Shown: one piece after another, positions 44,878-53,998 of the stretch
Layout of the letters: each line of letters starts with the position of its first letter
Numbering within the stretch: the stretch's first letter is position 1
From: Nitrospira defluvii
GTDB lineage: Bacteria; Nitrospirota; Nitrospiria; Nitrospirales; Nitrospiraceae
Direction of reading: 5' to 3'
NCBI GenBank assembly: GCA_011525625.1
Contig: WYAX01000015.1
Coordinates: 248,001 to 312,000, forward strand
Length of the DNA stretch: 64,000 bases
Position numbers and translations under genes: made by a program
Notes under the pieces: model-generated
What the model was told of the DNA's origin: nothing
Seen by the model: only the letters and a program-made list of their open reading frames with translations
Database searches by the model: none

Positions 44878-45066
44878 ATGAAACTCCATGATTGGTTGCG
44901 GTTGATTGCGGGGGTGTTCGTGTTGGCCTCGGTGGTGCTTGGGGCGACGGTCCATCCCGCATACAATTATGTTGCGGCGTTTGTTGCGGCGAATCTGATC
45001 CAGTCATCGTTTACCGGCTGGTGTCCCATGATGGCGCTGTTACGGAGGCTCGGTGTTCAGGAGTAA
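44878..45066 (+). CDS. DUF2892 small membrane protein (YgaP-like tail)
   Basis: A 62-residue peptide with two hydrophobic segments (LRLIAGVFVLASVVLGA and YVAAFVAANLIQSS) and the FTGWCPMMALLRRLG end. This matches the transmembrane domain that follows rhodanese in YgaP and that occurs alone near sulfide-oxidation genes. GGGAGGTG supplies the ribosome site. It overlaps the adaptor gene start by 14 bp, so the two are coupled. Too short to have an enzymatic role of its own. Confidence 0.85.
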   Translation: MKLHDWLRLIAGVFVLASVVLGATVHPAYNYVAAFVAANLIQSSFTGWCPMMALLRRLGVQE

Positions 45067-46144
45067 CAAGAGCAGCAGGACGGTCTGGTGGATGGCGCTG
45101 GTCGTCCTGGCCCTTGGGGGGTGCGGACAGGGGGAGGAATCGTCCAAGCCCGGGGCAGGGGCGCCGACGATGGCGGTCCGTCCCACTATCCATGCGCCGG
45201 TGGTCGAGGTGAAGGTCGGGGAGGTGCCTGTCAGCGTCGAGGTGACGGGACAGGTGACGGCGTTGTATCAAGCCACCCTGGCGAGTCGCATTCAGGGCAC
45301 CATCGATGAGTTGTCGGTTCGGGAAGGCAGTCCCGTGCGCAAGGGGCAGACGTTGCTCGTGTTGGACAATCGGGATCTGCAGGCCGAGCTGGCGCGCATG
45401 GCGGCAGAGCTCGACAATGCCGGCGCGCAGCGCCAACGCATGGAGGACTTGTATCAGAAAGATGCCGTCTCCAAACAGGAGCTGGAAAATGCCACGCGCG
45501 CGTTTCGAGTGGCGGAGGCAGGCCGGAAAGCCGTGCTGGCCCAATTGAGCTACACCGTCGTGAAAGCGCCCTTCGACGGCGTGATCACGGAGAAGAAAGT
45601 CGAAGTGGGTGAATTGGCATCCCCCGGGCAGCCATTACTCCGGATGGAAGACCCCACGCGGCTTCGGCTGGAAGCGATGGTCGCCGAGGGTGATGTGGGT
45701 CTGGTCACGGTCGGCGCGTCTATCCCAGTCGTCATCGATGCGCTGGGGCCCGAACCGCTCCAGGGAACGGTGTCGCAGATCCTGCCGGCCGGAGATCCCC
45801 AGACCCATACCTTTACGATGAAGGTGGAATTGCCGAAGCAGCCGAAGGTGAAGTCCGGGATGTTCGGCCGGCTGCGGCTGGAGCGGGGTCTGAGCCGTAC
45901 CTTGCTGGTTCCCAAAACGGCGCTCATCGAGCGAGGCGAGCTGGCCGGTCTGTTCGTCGTCGAGCAGGATCAGGTCGCGCGCTTGCGCTGGGTCAAACTG
46001 GGACGTCCGTTGGGGCAGGGGATTGAAGTATTGTCGGGGGTGAGTGCCGGCGAGCGGATCATCGCCGAGGCGACAAAGGGTGCGGACGGGGCTCTGGTGC
46101 AGGACGTGACGGCCGCGGCCCTGCCGGCGCCGCGAGGGGAATGA
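45053..46144 (+). CDS. RND efflux periplasmic adaptor lipoprotein
   Basis: A 363-residue adaptor starting at GTG 45053. The signal sequence ends in lipobox LALGGC, so it is lipid-anchored. A lipoyl half-domain (TLASRIQGTIDELSVREGSPVRKGQTLLVLD), a short helical hairpin (LARMAAELDNAGAQRQRMEDLYQKDAVSKQELENA), the second half (YTVVKAPFDGVITEKKVEVGELASPG) and a barrel follow. It should connect the downstream RND permease with an outer-membrane channel, which is not encoded here. The relation to the sulfide genes suggests export of a toxic sulfur or metal compound, but this is inference. Confidence 0.9.
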   Translation: MFRSNKSSRTVWWMALVVLALGGCGQGEESSKPGAGAPTMAVRPTIHAPVVEVKVGEVPVSVEVTGQVTALYQATLASRIQGTIDELSVREGSPVRKGQTLLVLDNRDLQAELARMAAELDNAGAQRQRMEDLYQKDAVSKQELENATRAFRVAEAGRKAVLAQLSYTVVKAPFDGVITEKKVEVGELASPGQPLLRMEDPTRLRLEAMVAEGDVGLVTVGASIPVVIDALGPEPLQGTVSQILPAGDPQTHTFTMKVELPKQPKVKSGMFGRLRLERGLSRTLLVPKTALIERGELAGLFVVEQDQVARLRWVKLGRPLGQGIEVLSGVSAGERIIAEATKGADGALVQDVTAAALPAPRGE

Positions 46145-46151
46145 GGGACCG

Positions 46152-49100
46152 ATGACGACTCCCCGCCTCGGACCAAGCGGCCGCCTCGCTGCGCTCTTCG
46201 TCGGCAGCAAACTTACCCCCCTCATCATCATCGGCGTGCTCCTGCTGGGGCTCCTCGCCGTTTTGCTGACGCCGCGCGAGGAGGAGCCGCAGATCGTCGT
46301 TCCCATGGCGGATGTCTGGTTGCCCTTTCCCGGCGCCTCCGCGAAGGTGGTCGAGGAACAAGTCACCAAGCCGATCGAACGCAAACTCTCCGAGATCAAA
46401 ACCGTCGAATACGTCTATTCCATGTCCCGCCCGGGCGGCGCCTTGATCATCGTGCGGTTCTACGTGGGCGAGCCGATGGAGCAGAGCCTGGTGGATCTCT
46501 ACGACAAGTTGATGTCGAACCAGGATCTGTTGCCGCCGGGTGCCCTCCCGTTTCAAGTGAAGCCGCGCGACGTCAACGATGTCCCGATCGTGACGCTGAC
46601 CTTGTCGAGCGCCAGGTACGACGATGTCCAGCTCCGGCAACTGGCCGATCAGGTGCTGGAAGATGCGAAGAAGGTCCCGGGCACCGCGGCAGGGTTCATT
46701 GTCGGCGGACGCAGCCGCGAGCTGCGGGTTCAGATCGATCCCACGCGCCTCAAGGCCTATGGTCTCACGCCCTTGCGGGTGGCCGGCGTCATTCAGGGCG
46801 AGAATCTTGCGCTGCCCACGGGACGGTTCGAAAGCCGGAATGAAAGTTTCCTGGTCGAAACCGGGCGATTCATTCGGTCTAAGGATGACCTCGAGACTCT
46901 GGTCGTCGGGGTGAACGAGCAACGCCCCGTTTACCTGCGGCAGGTGGCCGCGGTCACCGATGGACCGACCGAGACGACGAGTTATGTCTGGCATGGCGAG
47001 CGACCAGGAGAGGGGCGCTCCTCACTCGTGACACGTGAATCGCAGGAGGAATCGCGAGGGACACCTCACGAGGAACGCGTCACGCAAGAAGTTCCGGCGG
47101 TCACCGTAGCCCTCGCCAAACAGGCCGGCACCAATGCGGTGAGCGTCGCCCGCGGCGTGATTCACAAAGTCGAAGAGTTGAAGGGGACGGTGATTCCCGC
47201 CGACGTGCAAGTCACCGTCACCCGCAACTACGGCGAGACCGCCGACGAGAAGGCCAACGAACTGCTCTGGCATTTGCTGATTGCGGTGGTGGCGGTGGTG
47301 GTATTTCTGGGGTTGACCCTGGGCCTACGCCCGGCCTTCGTCGTGTCGATTGCGATCCCGCTGACTCTTGCGTTGACGTTGTTCGTCTCCATGCTCATCG
47401 GCTACAGCATCAACCGGGTCACGCTGTTCGCCCTGATCTTTTCTATCGGCATCCTGGTGGACGATGCTATCGTCGTCGTGGAGAACACCTATCGGCACCT
47501 GACGCTCAAGCGCCATCCCCATCGCGAGGCCTCGCTGGTGGCGGTCGACGAGGTCGGCAATCCGACCATCCTGGCGACCCTGACCGTGATTGCGGCCCTG
47601 TTGCCGATGGCGTTCGTCTCCGGACTGATGGGGCCCTACATGCGGCCCATTCCCGTGAATGCCTCCATCGCGATGTTCGTGTCCCTGCTCGTGGCGTTTG
47701 TCGTCATTCCCTGGTTCTGCCAGACCTGCTACCGCCCCGGCGTGAGGATGCACGGGGCCGGCGAACAGGCGTCGGAACAGGGCCGGACCTACCGGTTGTA
47801 CCAACGGTTGTTGGCGCCTGTGTTGTCCCATCCGCTGCTGGCCTATCTGGTGCTGGGCGTGATCGCCCTGTTCCTTGTTGGGTCGGTGTACCTGTTCTAC
47901 ACGCGCGACGTGGTGGTCAAGATGTTGCCGTTCGACAACAAGAGCGAATTGCAGCTCGTGATCGACCTGCCGGAAGGGACCACGTTGGAGGAGACGGCCA
48001 GGGTGACGAAACGGGTGACGGAGTACGTGCGGACGATCCCTGAGTTGCGCGATTACCAGGCCTATGTCGGCACGGCATCGCCGTTCAATTTCAACGGGCT
48101 GGTCAGACACTATTACCTGCGCGATCAGCCGCATGAAGCCGACATTCAGATCAACCTTCTGCCTAAGGAGGAACGGCAGGCCCAAAGCCATGAGATCGCG
48201 CAACGCATCCGTCCCGCCGTGCAACAGATCGGCCGGCAGTACGGCGCCAACGTGAAGGTGGTCGAAGTGCCGCCGGGGCCGCCGGTGCAGTCGGTGTTGG
48301 TGGCGGAGATTTATGGACCGGACTACGAACGCCAACTGGCGATCGCCCGCGACGTGCGCCGCCTCTTCGAACAGACGGCCGGTGTCGTGGACGTGGACGA
48401 TTACCTGGAGGCGGATCAGGTGAAGTATGTGTTCACCGTCGACCGCGCCAAGGCGGCGCTGGCCGGAATTCCGTCGGAAGAAATCGTCAAGACGCTGCGA
48501 CTGGCGCTTGAGGGCGCTCAGGTCGGCCTCGTGCACCTGCCGAAAGAGAAACGACCGGTGCAGGTGATGTTACGACTGCCGATCAGCGAACGCACCGGCC
48601 TCGAACATCTGGGCGAGTTGTCCTTGCGGAGCGCCGCCGGCTCGATGGTGCCGCTCTCGGAAGTGATCCGCGTCGAGCAGACAGTGTTGGAGAAGACGAT
48701 CTATCATAAGAATCTCAAACCGGTCGTCTATGTCGTGGCCGATGTCGGCATGGCCGGTCACGAGAAGGGCGAGAGCCCGGTGTACGGTGTGTTGGGTATC
48801 GGCAAGAAACTGGAGCAGTTCACCTTGCCCGAGGGCTACAGCCTCACGCAGCACTATGCGGTCCAGCCCTGGTCGGAGCAGCGATTCGCCATGAAGTGGG
48901 ACGGCGAATGGCACATCACCTACGAAACGTTTCGAGACATGGGCCTGGCGTTCGGGGCGGCCCTGGTGTTGATTTATCTCCTGATCGTGGCGCAGTTCCA
49001 GTCGTTCCTGACGCCGGTCGTGATCATGGCGCCGATTCCGCTCACCCTCATCGGCATCCTGCCGGGGCATTGGTTGACCGGCCCCTATTTCACCGCCACG

Positions 49101-49505
49101 TCCATGATCGGGTTCATTGCCTTGGCCGGTATCATCGTGCGGAACTCCATCCTCCTGGTCGATTTCATCCAACACCAGGAGGCGGAAGGTGTGCCGCTGC
49201 TGGAGGCGGTCATCCGCGCCGGCGCCATCCGGACCAGGCCGATTCTGCTCACGGCGGCGGCCTTGATGGTCGGCGCCTTCGTCATCATCCTCGATCCGAT
49301 CTTCCAGGGGTTGGCGGTGTCGTTGCTGTTCGGCGTCGGCGCGTCGACGGTTCTGACGCTGGTGGTGATCCCGGTGCTCTACTACTTATGGATCGGCACC
49401 GGTTCGGCAGGAGCGGCGATCGCGGTCCGCCATCCTGAGCAGGCTAGTGTCGAGGTCCAGGGGGTGCGGGACGAGCCAAGTGTCGGTACCGTCCGCCGTT
49501 CCTGA
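46152..49505 (+). CDS. RND-family efflux permease
   Basis: The 1117-residue inner-membrane pump has 12 helices and two large periplasmic loops, with the proton-relay Asp437-Asp438 in GILVDDAIVVVENTYRHL of helix 4. It groups by eye with AcrB/MdtB-like hydrophobe pumps rather than CusA (no CusA methionine cluster seen). Starts 7 bp after the adaptor stop. A Glu/Arg/Ser-rich insertion lies in the first periplasmic loop. The 3' end overlaps the convergent universal stress gene by 62 bp. No TolC partner is adjacent. Confidence 0.93.
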   Translation: MTTPRLGPSGRLAALFVGSKLTPLIIIGVLLLGLLAVLLTPREEEPQIVVPMADVWLPFPGASAKVVEEQVTKPIERKLSEIKTVEYVYSMSRPGGALIIVRFYVGEPMEQSLVDLYDKLMSNQDLLPPGALPFQVKPRDVNDVPIVTLTLSSARYDDVQLRQLADQVLEDAKKVPGTAAGFIVGGRSRELRVQIDPTRLKAYGLTPLRVAGVIQGENLALPTGRFESRNESFLVETGRFIRSKDDLETLVVGVNEQRPVYLRQVAAVTDGPTETTSYVWHGERPGEGRSSLVTRESQEESRGTPHEERVTQEVPAVTVALAKQAGTNAVSVARGVIHKVEELKGTVIPADVQVTVTRNYGETADEKANELLWHLLIAVVAVVVFLGLTLGLRPAFVVSIAIPLTLALTLFVSMLIGYSINRVTLFALIFSIGILVDDAIVVVENTYRHLTLKRHPHREASLVAVDEVGNPTILATLTVIAALLPMAFVSGLMGPYMRPIPVNASIAMFVSLLVAFVVIPWFCQTCYRPGVRMHGAGEQASEQGRTYRLYQRLLAPVLSHPLLAYLVLGVIALFLVGSVYLFYTRDVVVKMLPFDNKSELQLVIDLPEGTTLEETARVTKRVTEYVRTIPELRDYQAYVGTASPFNFNGLVRHYYLRDQPHEADIQINLLPKEERQAQSHEIAQRIRPAVQQIGRQYGANVKVVEVPPGPPVQSVLVAEIYGPDYERQLAIARDVRRLFEQTAGVVDVDDYLEADQVKYVFTVDRAKAALAGIPSEEIVKTLRLALEGAQVGLVHLPKEKRPVQVMLRLPISERTGLEHLGELSLRSAAGSMVPLSEVIRVEQTVLEKTIYHKNLKPVVYVVADVGMAGHEKGESPVYGVLGIGKKLEQFTLPEGYSLTQHYAVQPWSEQRFAMKWDGEWHITYETFRDMGLAFGAALVLIYLLIVAQFQSFLTPVVIMAPIPLTLIGILPGHWLTGPYFTATSMIGFIALAGIIVRNSILLVDFIQHQEAEGVPLLEAVIRAGAIRTRPILLTAAALMVGAFVIILDPIFQGLAVSLLFGVGASTVLTLVVIPVLYYLWIGTGSAGAAIAVRHPEQASVEVQGVRDEPSVGTVRRS
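46999..47090 (+). repeat. In-frame low-complexity insertion in the RND permease
   Basis: About 30 codons rich in Glu, Arg and Ser interrupt the conserved link between TSYVWHG and VPAVTVALAKQAGTNAV. The DNA contains an imperfect inverted repeat (GCGCTCCTC at 47015-47023, GAGGAACGC at 47070-47078) and a near-tandem 12-mer (starting AATCGC), suggesting a small repeat element inserted in frame. Confidence 0.45.
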
Positions 49506-50355
49506 CTACCAGTACCGGACAGCGTGCGCCGCGAATCACTGCCGTTGCCACACTGCCTAGGAGCAGCCGTTCCATCCCACGACGACCTTGCGTCCCCATC
49601 ACGATGAGCCGCGCCTTCATGCGTGCGGCATGAGCCAGGATCGACGCGGCCGGATCCCCGCGCAGTAGGAGCTGTTCTCCGACCCTCTCGCCGGATCGGG
49701 AGTCGGAGAGGGCCTGTCGGAATTGTTCCTCGATTTCTGTCTCCGTGGCATCCGCGTCGGCGACATGGAGCAGCAGGACCTCTGCAGGCAACAGCTTCGC
49801 CAGCTCGACCGCATGCCGAAGCGCCACGTTTGATGAAGGCGAAAAATCCGTGGCCACCAGAATTCGACCCAGGTTGAGGCGTAGTGGATGGACCGCAGGA
49901 TGGCCGCCGGCTGCGGCGTGGATGGTGAATACCGGGCAGTGGGCCCTGCGGAGCACAGCGTCCGCGACGCTTCCCAACTTGAGTCGATCCAGTCCTGATC
50001 GACCGTGCGTTCCCATCACGATGAGGGCGGCCCGGACTTCATCGGCAGTCTGCAGGATGATCTCTTCCGGGACCCCGGCGAGCAGTGTGTATTCAGCCGC
50101 GACCTGATGGTCGTTCGCAAGACGAACCACGCGGCCTAATTCGAGCAGGGCTTTGGTCCTGAGCGGATCGAGTGACCGGCGGGTGGTAGGCTTCCAGGAC
50201 GTGAAGCCGGGTGGCGCTTGGAGTACATGCACGACGGTGAGGCTCAGGTTCAGGATCGACGCCAGCTTGATGGCATACGCCACCGCGCGGGAGGCAGGCC
50301 TCGAGAAGTCGACGGCGAGGAGCAGGGTGCGTGTTGCGCGCGCTGGTGCGTTCAT
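49444..50355 (-). CDS. Tandem universal stress protein (UspA-UspA), second of pair
   Basis: The 303-residue protein has two UspA domains. Each carries the ATP-binding signature G-x2-G-x9-GS: GTHGRSGLDRLKLGSVADAV and GTQGRRGMERLLLGSVATAV. ATP-binding Usp proteins aid survival under stress and regulate ion transporters. The start overlaps the stop of the preceding usp gene by 4 bp. It is the last gene of a four-gene leftward operon, and its 3' end overlaps the RND permease gene on the other strand. Confidence 0.92.
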   Translation of the reverse strand: MNAPARATRTLLLAVDFSRPASRAVAYAIKLASILNLSLTVVHVLQAPPGFTSWKPTTRRSLDPLRTKALLELGRVVRLANDHQVAAEYTLLAGVPEEIILQTADEVRAALIVMGTHGRSGLDRLKLGSVADAVLRRAHCPVFTIHAAAGGHPAVHPLRLNLGRILVATDFSPSSNVALRHAVELAKLLPAEVLLLHVADADATETEIEEQFRQALSDSRSGERVGEQLLLRGDPAASILAHAARMKARLIVMGTQGRRGMERLLLGSVATAVIRGARCPVLVVRNGGRYRHLARPAPPGPRH

Positions 50356-51230
50356 GGCGACACCACCAGGACATCGCAGGGCGATCCGGCCAGAACATGG
50401 CGGGTGACGCTGCCAAGGAACAGTTCCTCGGCCCGCGATTGGCCCTGTTTGCCAAGGACGATGAGATCCGCAGTCTGGGCCTGCGCCTGGGCAAGGATGA
50501 CGGGAGAGGGATCGCCTCGTTCGATGAGGCAGGTCCTCTGCGGCACATGAGGAAGGCACTCGGTCATCAGCCGGTCGATGTGCCGGGCGGCCTCCTGTCG
50601 CTGTTCGTCGCAGTACCGCCGGATGGTGTCGTCGGTTGCGCCGGCGATGTGGAGCCTGGCTTCGAAGGGCACGCGAAACGCATGCAGGACGCTGATGTGC
50701 GCATGGGGAGCCACCAGGGCGGCCACCGCGAGCGCGGGTGCGGAATAGGACGAAAAGTCGACGGGCACGAGGACTCGCCCATAGGGCCTCTTCGGCGCAC
50801 GTTTGACGACCAGGGCCGGACGTCGGCAGGTCCGCAGGAGACGCTCGGCCGTTGTCCCGAGCAGGAGGTCGCGTAAGGGGTTGGTGCCTTGGGCCCCGAG
50901 GACCAGCAGATCGGCCTCTTCGGCGGCAGTGCGGATGGTCGCGATGACCTGACCGGTCACCACCTCTTCCGTTGCGGTCACCCCGGTTGTCTGGGTGAGC
51001 ATGGCTGCTGTGTCATGAAGCGAAGCGCGCGCCTCTTCCAGTAACGAGTGCTCGACGGCGGCCGACCCCCGCATCACGTTCCGCAGATCGTCCAGCGAGG
51101 AGCTGCTGATCGCGTGTAGCAGCCGAAGTGTGGCCCCCTGCTCCCTCGCGAGGAGGGCGGCGCGTTCGGCGGCAGCCCGGGCGTGTTCAGAAAAATCAGT
51201 GGCCGCGAGGATCGAAGTCAGAGTCTTCAT
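50352..51230 (-). CDS. Tandem universal stress protein (UspA-UspA), first of pair
   Basis: A 292-residue protein with two UspA domains. The signatures GAQGTNPLRDLLLGTTAERL and GKQGQSRAEELFLGSVTRHV are looser than in its neighbour: the second lacks the second glycine, so nucleotide binding there may be weak. ATG 51230 overlaps the cation ATPase stop by 4 bp, linking expression to ion transport. Residues 60-120 include a helical stretch after the first half-fold. Confidence 0.9.
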   Translation of the reverse strand: MKTLTSILAATDFSEHARAAAERAALLAREQGATLRLLHAISSSSLDDLRNVMRGSAAVEHSLLEEARASLHDTAAMLTQTTGVTATEEVVTGQVIATIRTAAEEADLLVLGAQGTNPLRDLLLGTTAERLLRTCRRPALVVKRAPKRPYGRVLVPVDFSSYSAPALAVAALVAPHAHISVLHAFRVPFEARLHIAGATDDTIRRYCDEQRQEAARHIDRLMTECLPHVPQRTCLIERGDPSPVILAQAQAQTADLIVLGKQGQSRAEELFLGSVTRHVLAGSPCDVLVVSP

Positions 51231-53998
51231 CGGCGATGCTCCCGTTGGGAAGGGAATGACGCTGTGCCCGAGCGCGCGGCTTGAGGCGGTGGCTGTTGCC
51301 GACTCACTCTGCGTATGATCGCCTTCTCGGTTTCCGCGATCGTAAAGACGAATAGGCCCACCAGCAACACCCGGCCCCACTCCGCCGGGCTCAGGTCGGT
51401 CGAATGAAACACGGCCTGCAGCGGAGCCGTGTGGACATAGGCGAGCTGGAGCAGGGCACAGACGCCGATGACCATCCAGACGTAGGAATTGCCGAACAAC
51501 CCCTCTCGTGAGAACACAGGGCGGAGGATGTAGCGGCTATTCAGGAGGTACCACATTTCCGCCATCACGACGGCGCTGACCGCGATGGTGCGTGCTCGTT
51601 CGATGCCGGCGCCTCGGTCCAGCTCCCAGAGAAAAAGGCCGAGGGCGCCGGTCATCATCAGGGCGGAGACCATGGTCAACCGCCAGACGAAGAACCAGGA
51701 CAACAGCGGCGCTCGGGGATCGCGCGGCGGTCGCGCCATGACATCCGATTCCGGAGGTTCAAACGCCAAGGCAAGCCCCAGGGTGCTGGACGTGACCATG
51801 TTGATCCATAGGACCTGCGCTGCGGTGAGCGGTAAGGTCCACTCAAACAGAATGGCCGCCGTGACGACCAGCGCTTCTCCCCCGTTGGTCGGCAGCATGA
51901 ACAAAATGAACTTGCGGATGCTGTCATAGATGCCGCGCCCCTCCCGCACGGCGCCGCTGATGGTGGCGAAGTTGTCATCGGCAAGCACCACATCGGCCAC
52001 TTCTTTGGCGGCGTCGGTCCCTTTCAAGCCCATTGCCACGCCGACATCGGCGCGTTTCAGGGCCGGGGCGTCGTTGACTCCGTCGCCGGTCATGGCCACG
52101 ATCTGCCCGGAGGCCTGGAGCGCGCCGACCAGCCGCAGCTTGTGCGCCGGACTCGTGCGGGCGAACACGTCCAGGTCCGACACGGCCAAGCGGAGCTGTT
52201 CGTCGTCCAGTTGTTCGATTTGACTGCCCGTCATGGCCGGTTTGTCCTGTCCGATTCCGAGGCGGGCGCCGATCGCACGAGCGGTTTCCGCATGGTCGCC
52301 GGTGATCATTTTCACCCGGATGCCGGCGGAGGCACAGTCCGCCACGGCAGCCGTCGCTTCCTCCCTCAGTGGATCAATGATTCCCAGCAGCCCGAGCAGT
52401 GTGCAACCGCCTTCGACGTCCTCAAACCGCAGGTCGAGTTGTGTGGCGGGCACTCGTTTCATGGCCATCGCCAGGGTGCGCATTCCCTGCCCGGCGGTAG
52501 CGTGCACCCGTTCGTCCCAGAGGGTTCGATCCATTGGGATTTCAAGGCTCTCGGCACGATAGGTGGTGCACATGCCGAACAGCCGTTCCGGCGCCCCTTT
52601 GAGGTAGATATACCGGTTCCCTTCATGGTCGTGGTTCATGGTTGCCATGAATCGATGCTCCGACTCGAAGGGGATGGCATCCACCCTGGGCCGGTTCTCT
52701 CGCTCACCGAGCGGATCCAGGCCGACCTTCACGGCCAAGGTGCAGAGGGCGCCCTCGGTCGGATCCCCCTCTACCTGCCAGGTTCCGTTCACCTGGCGTA
52801 ACGACGCATCGTTGCAGAGCACACCGGCCCTGGCCAGGTCCCTGATCTCAGGGTAGTCACCGGGGGAAACTACCGCTCCGTCACGGTGCAGTCCCCCCTC
52901 AGGAACGTAGCCGGCGCCGCTCACGTCGAAGGCCAGTGTGCCGGTGAGGACCGACTGTACCGTCATCTCGTTCTTGGTCAGGGTGCCGGTCTTATCCGAA
53001 CAGATCACCGTGACCGATCCCAGGGTTTCCACCGCGGGGAGGCGTCGGACGATGGCGTTGCGGGTAGCCATGCGTCGGACGCCGAGCGCCAAGGTGATCG
53101 TCATGATGGCGGGAAGGCCTTCGGGGATGGACGAAGCGGCCAGGGCGACCACCATCATAAACATGTCGTCGGCGGAGTGGCCGCGCCAGAGCACCCCGAT
53201 GAAGAAGGTGCTTACGGCGATGAGGCCGATCGCTGTGGCCAACCATCGGCTGAAGGCCGCCATTTGCCGGACCAGCGGAGTCGTCATCTCCTGCACGTCT
53301 TCCAACATGACGCTGATCCGGCCCAACTCCGTTCGACTCGCCGTTGCCACGACGATGCCCGTGCCCTGTCCGGAAGATACCAACGTGCCGGAATAGAGGA
53401 GGCAGCGGCGATCGCCGAGCGGCGCTTCGTACGGGACTGCGGCGGGCGTCTTTTCGACGACCGCCGATTCCCCCGTCAGGATCGCTTCGTTGACGAACAG
53501 GCTCTTGGCGCCGACCACGCGAAGGTCCGCCGGGATTTTATCGCCGGATGCCAGGGTGACAAGGTCGCCTTGCACCAGATCCTCGGCCGCGATCTGGATG
53601 CGTTCTCCTTGGCGGATCGCGGTCGTGCGGAGGGAGAGCAGGTTGCGAATGGCGTCGAGCGCCTCTTCGGCCTTCCCCTCTTGAATGAAGCCGATGACGG
53701 CGTTGACGACAACGGCGGCAAACAAGACCGCGGCATCGATCCAGTGACTCAGCAGGCCCGCGACGACTGCGGACCCGAGCATCATGTAGATCAGGACATT
53801 GTGAAACTGCAGAAGAAACCGGACCCAGACAGACCGTCTCGCCGGAGGCGGTAGACGGTTTGGTCCATGTTGAGCCAACCGTCGTGCGGCCTCCTCGATG
53901 GTCAGCCCGCGGCGAGGGTCGGTGTGCAGGCGTCCCACGACCTCAGCCACTGCCTGGCCGTGCCAGTGCTCGTGCTCGTCAGTTCTTGACGGCTCCAA
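51227..53998 (-). CDS. P2-type cation-transporting ATPase
   Basis: A 923-residue pump if TTG 53998 is the start (AAAGGA 5 nt upstream, 20-bp overlap with the antiporter gene); an upstream ATG at 54049 would add residues. It has a cation-ATPase N-domain, TGES actuator loop, PEGLP in helix 4, phosphorylated Asp335 in DKTGTLTKNE, KGAPE nucleotide site and TGDGVNDAPALK hinge, with C-terminal helices to the end. PEGLP and overall layout place it among Ca2+ or Na+/K+ pumps rather than heavy-metal P1B types. The transported ion is not fixed by sequence. It is flanked by a K+/H+ antiporter and two stress proteins. Confidence 0.92.
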   Translation of the reverse strand: MEPSRTDEHEHWHGQAVAEVVGRLHTDPRRGLTIEEAARRLAQHGPNRLPPPARRSVWVRFLLQFHNVLIYMMLGSAVVAGLLSHWIDAAVLFAAVVVNAVIGFIQEGKAEEALDAIRNLLSLRTTAIRQGERIQIAAEDLVQGDLVTLASGDKIPADLRVVGAKSLFVNEAILTGESAVVEKTPAAVPYEAPLGDRRCLLYSGTLVSSGQGTGIVVATASRTELGRISVMLEDVQEMTTPLVRQMAAFSRWLATAIGLIAVSTFFIGVLWRGHSADDMFMMVVALAASSIPEGLPAIMTITLALGVRRMATRNAIVRRLPAVETLGSVTVICSDKTGTLTKNEMTVQSVLTGTLAFDVSGAGYVPEGGLHRDGAVVSPGDYPEIRDLARAGVLCNDASLRQVNGTWQVEGDPTEGALCTLAVKVGLDPLGERENRPRVDAIPFESEHRFMATMNHDHEGNRYIYLKGAPERLFGMCTTYRAESLEIPMDRTLWDERVHATAGQGMRTLAMAMKRVPATQLDLRFEDVEGGCTLLGLLGIIDPLREEATAAVADCASAGIRVKMITGDHAETARAIGARLGIGQDKPAMTGSQIEQLDDEQLRLAVSDLDVFARTSPAHKLRLVGALQASGQIVAMTGDGVNDAPALKRADVGVAMGLKGTDAAKEVADVVLADDNFATISGAVREGRGIYDSIRKFILFMLPTNGGEALVVTAAILFEWTLPLTAAQVLWINMVTSSTLGLALAFEPPESDVMARPPRDPRAPLLSWFFVWRLTMVSALMMTGALGLFLWELDRGAGIERARTIAVSAVVMAEMWYLLNSRYILRPVFSREGLFGNSYVWMVIGVCALLQLAYVHTAPLQAVFHSTDLSPAEWGRVLLVGLFVFTIAETEKAIIRRVSRQQPPPQAARSGTASFPSQREHRR

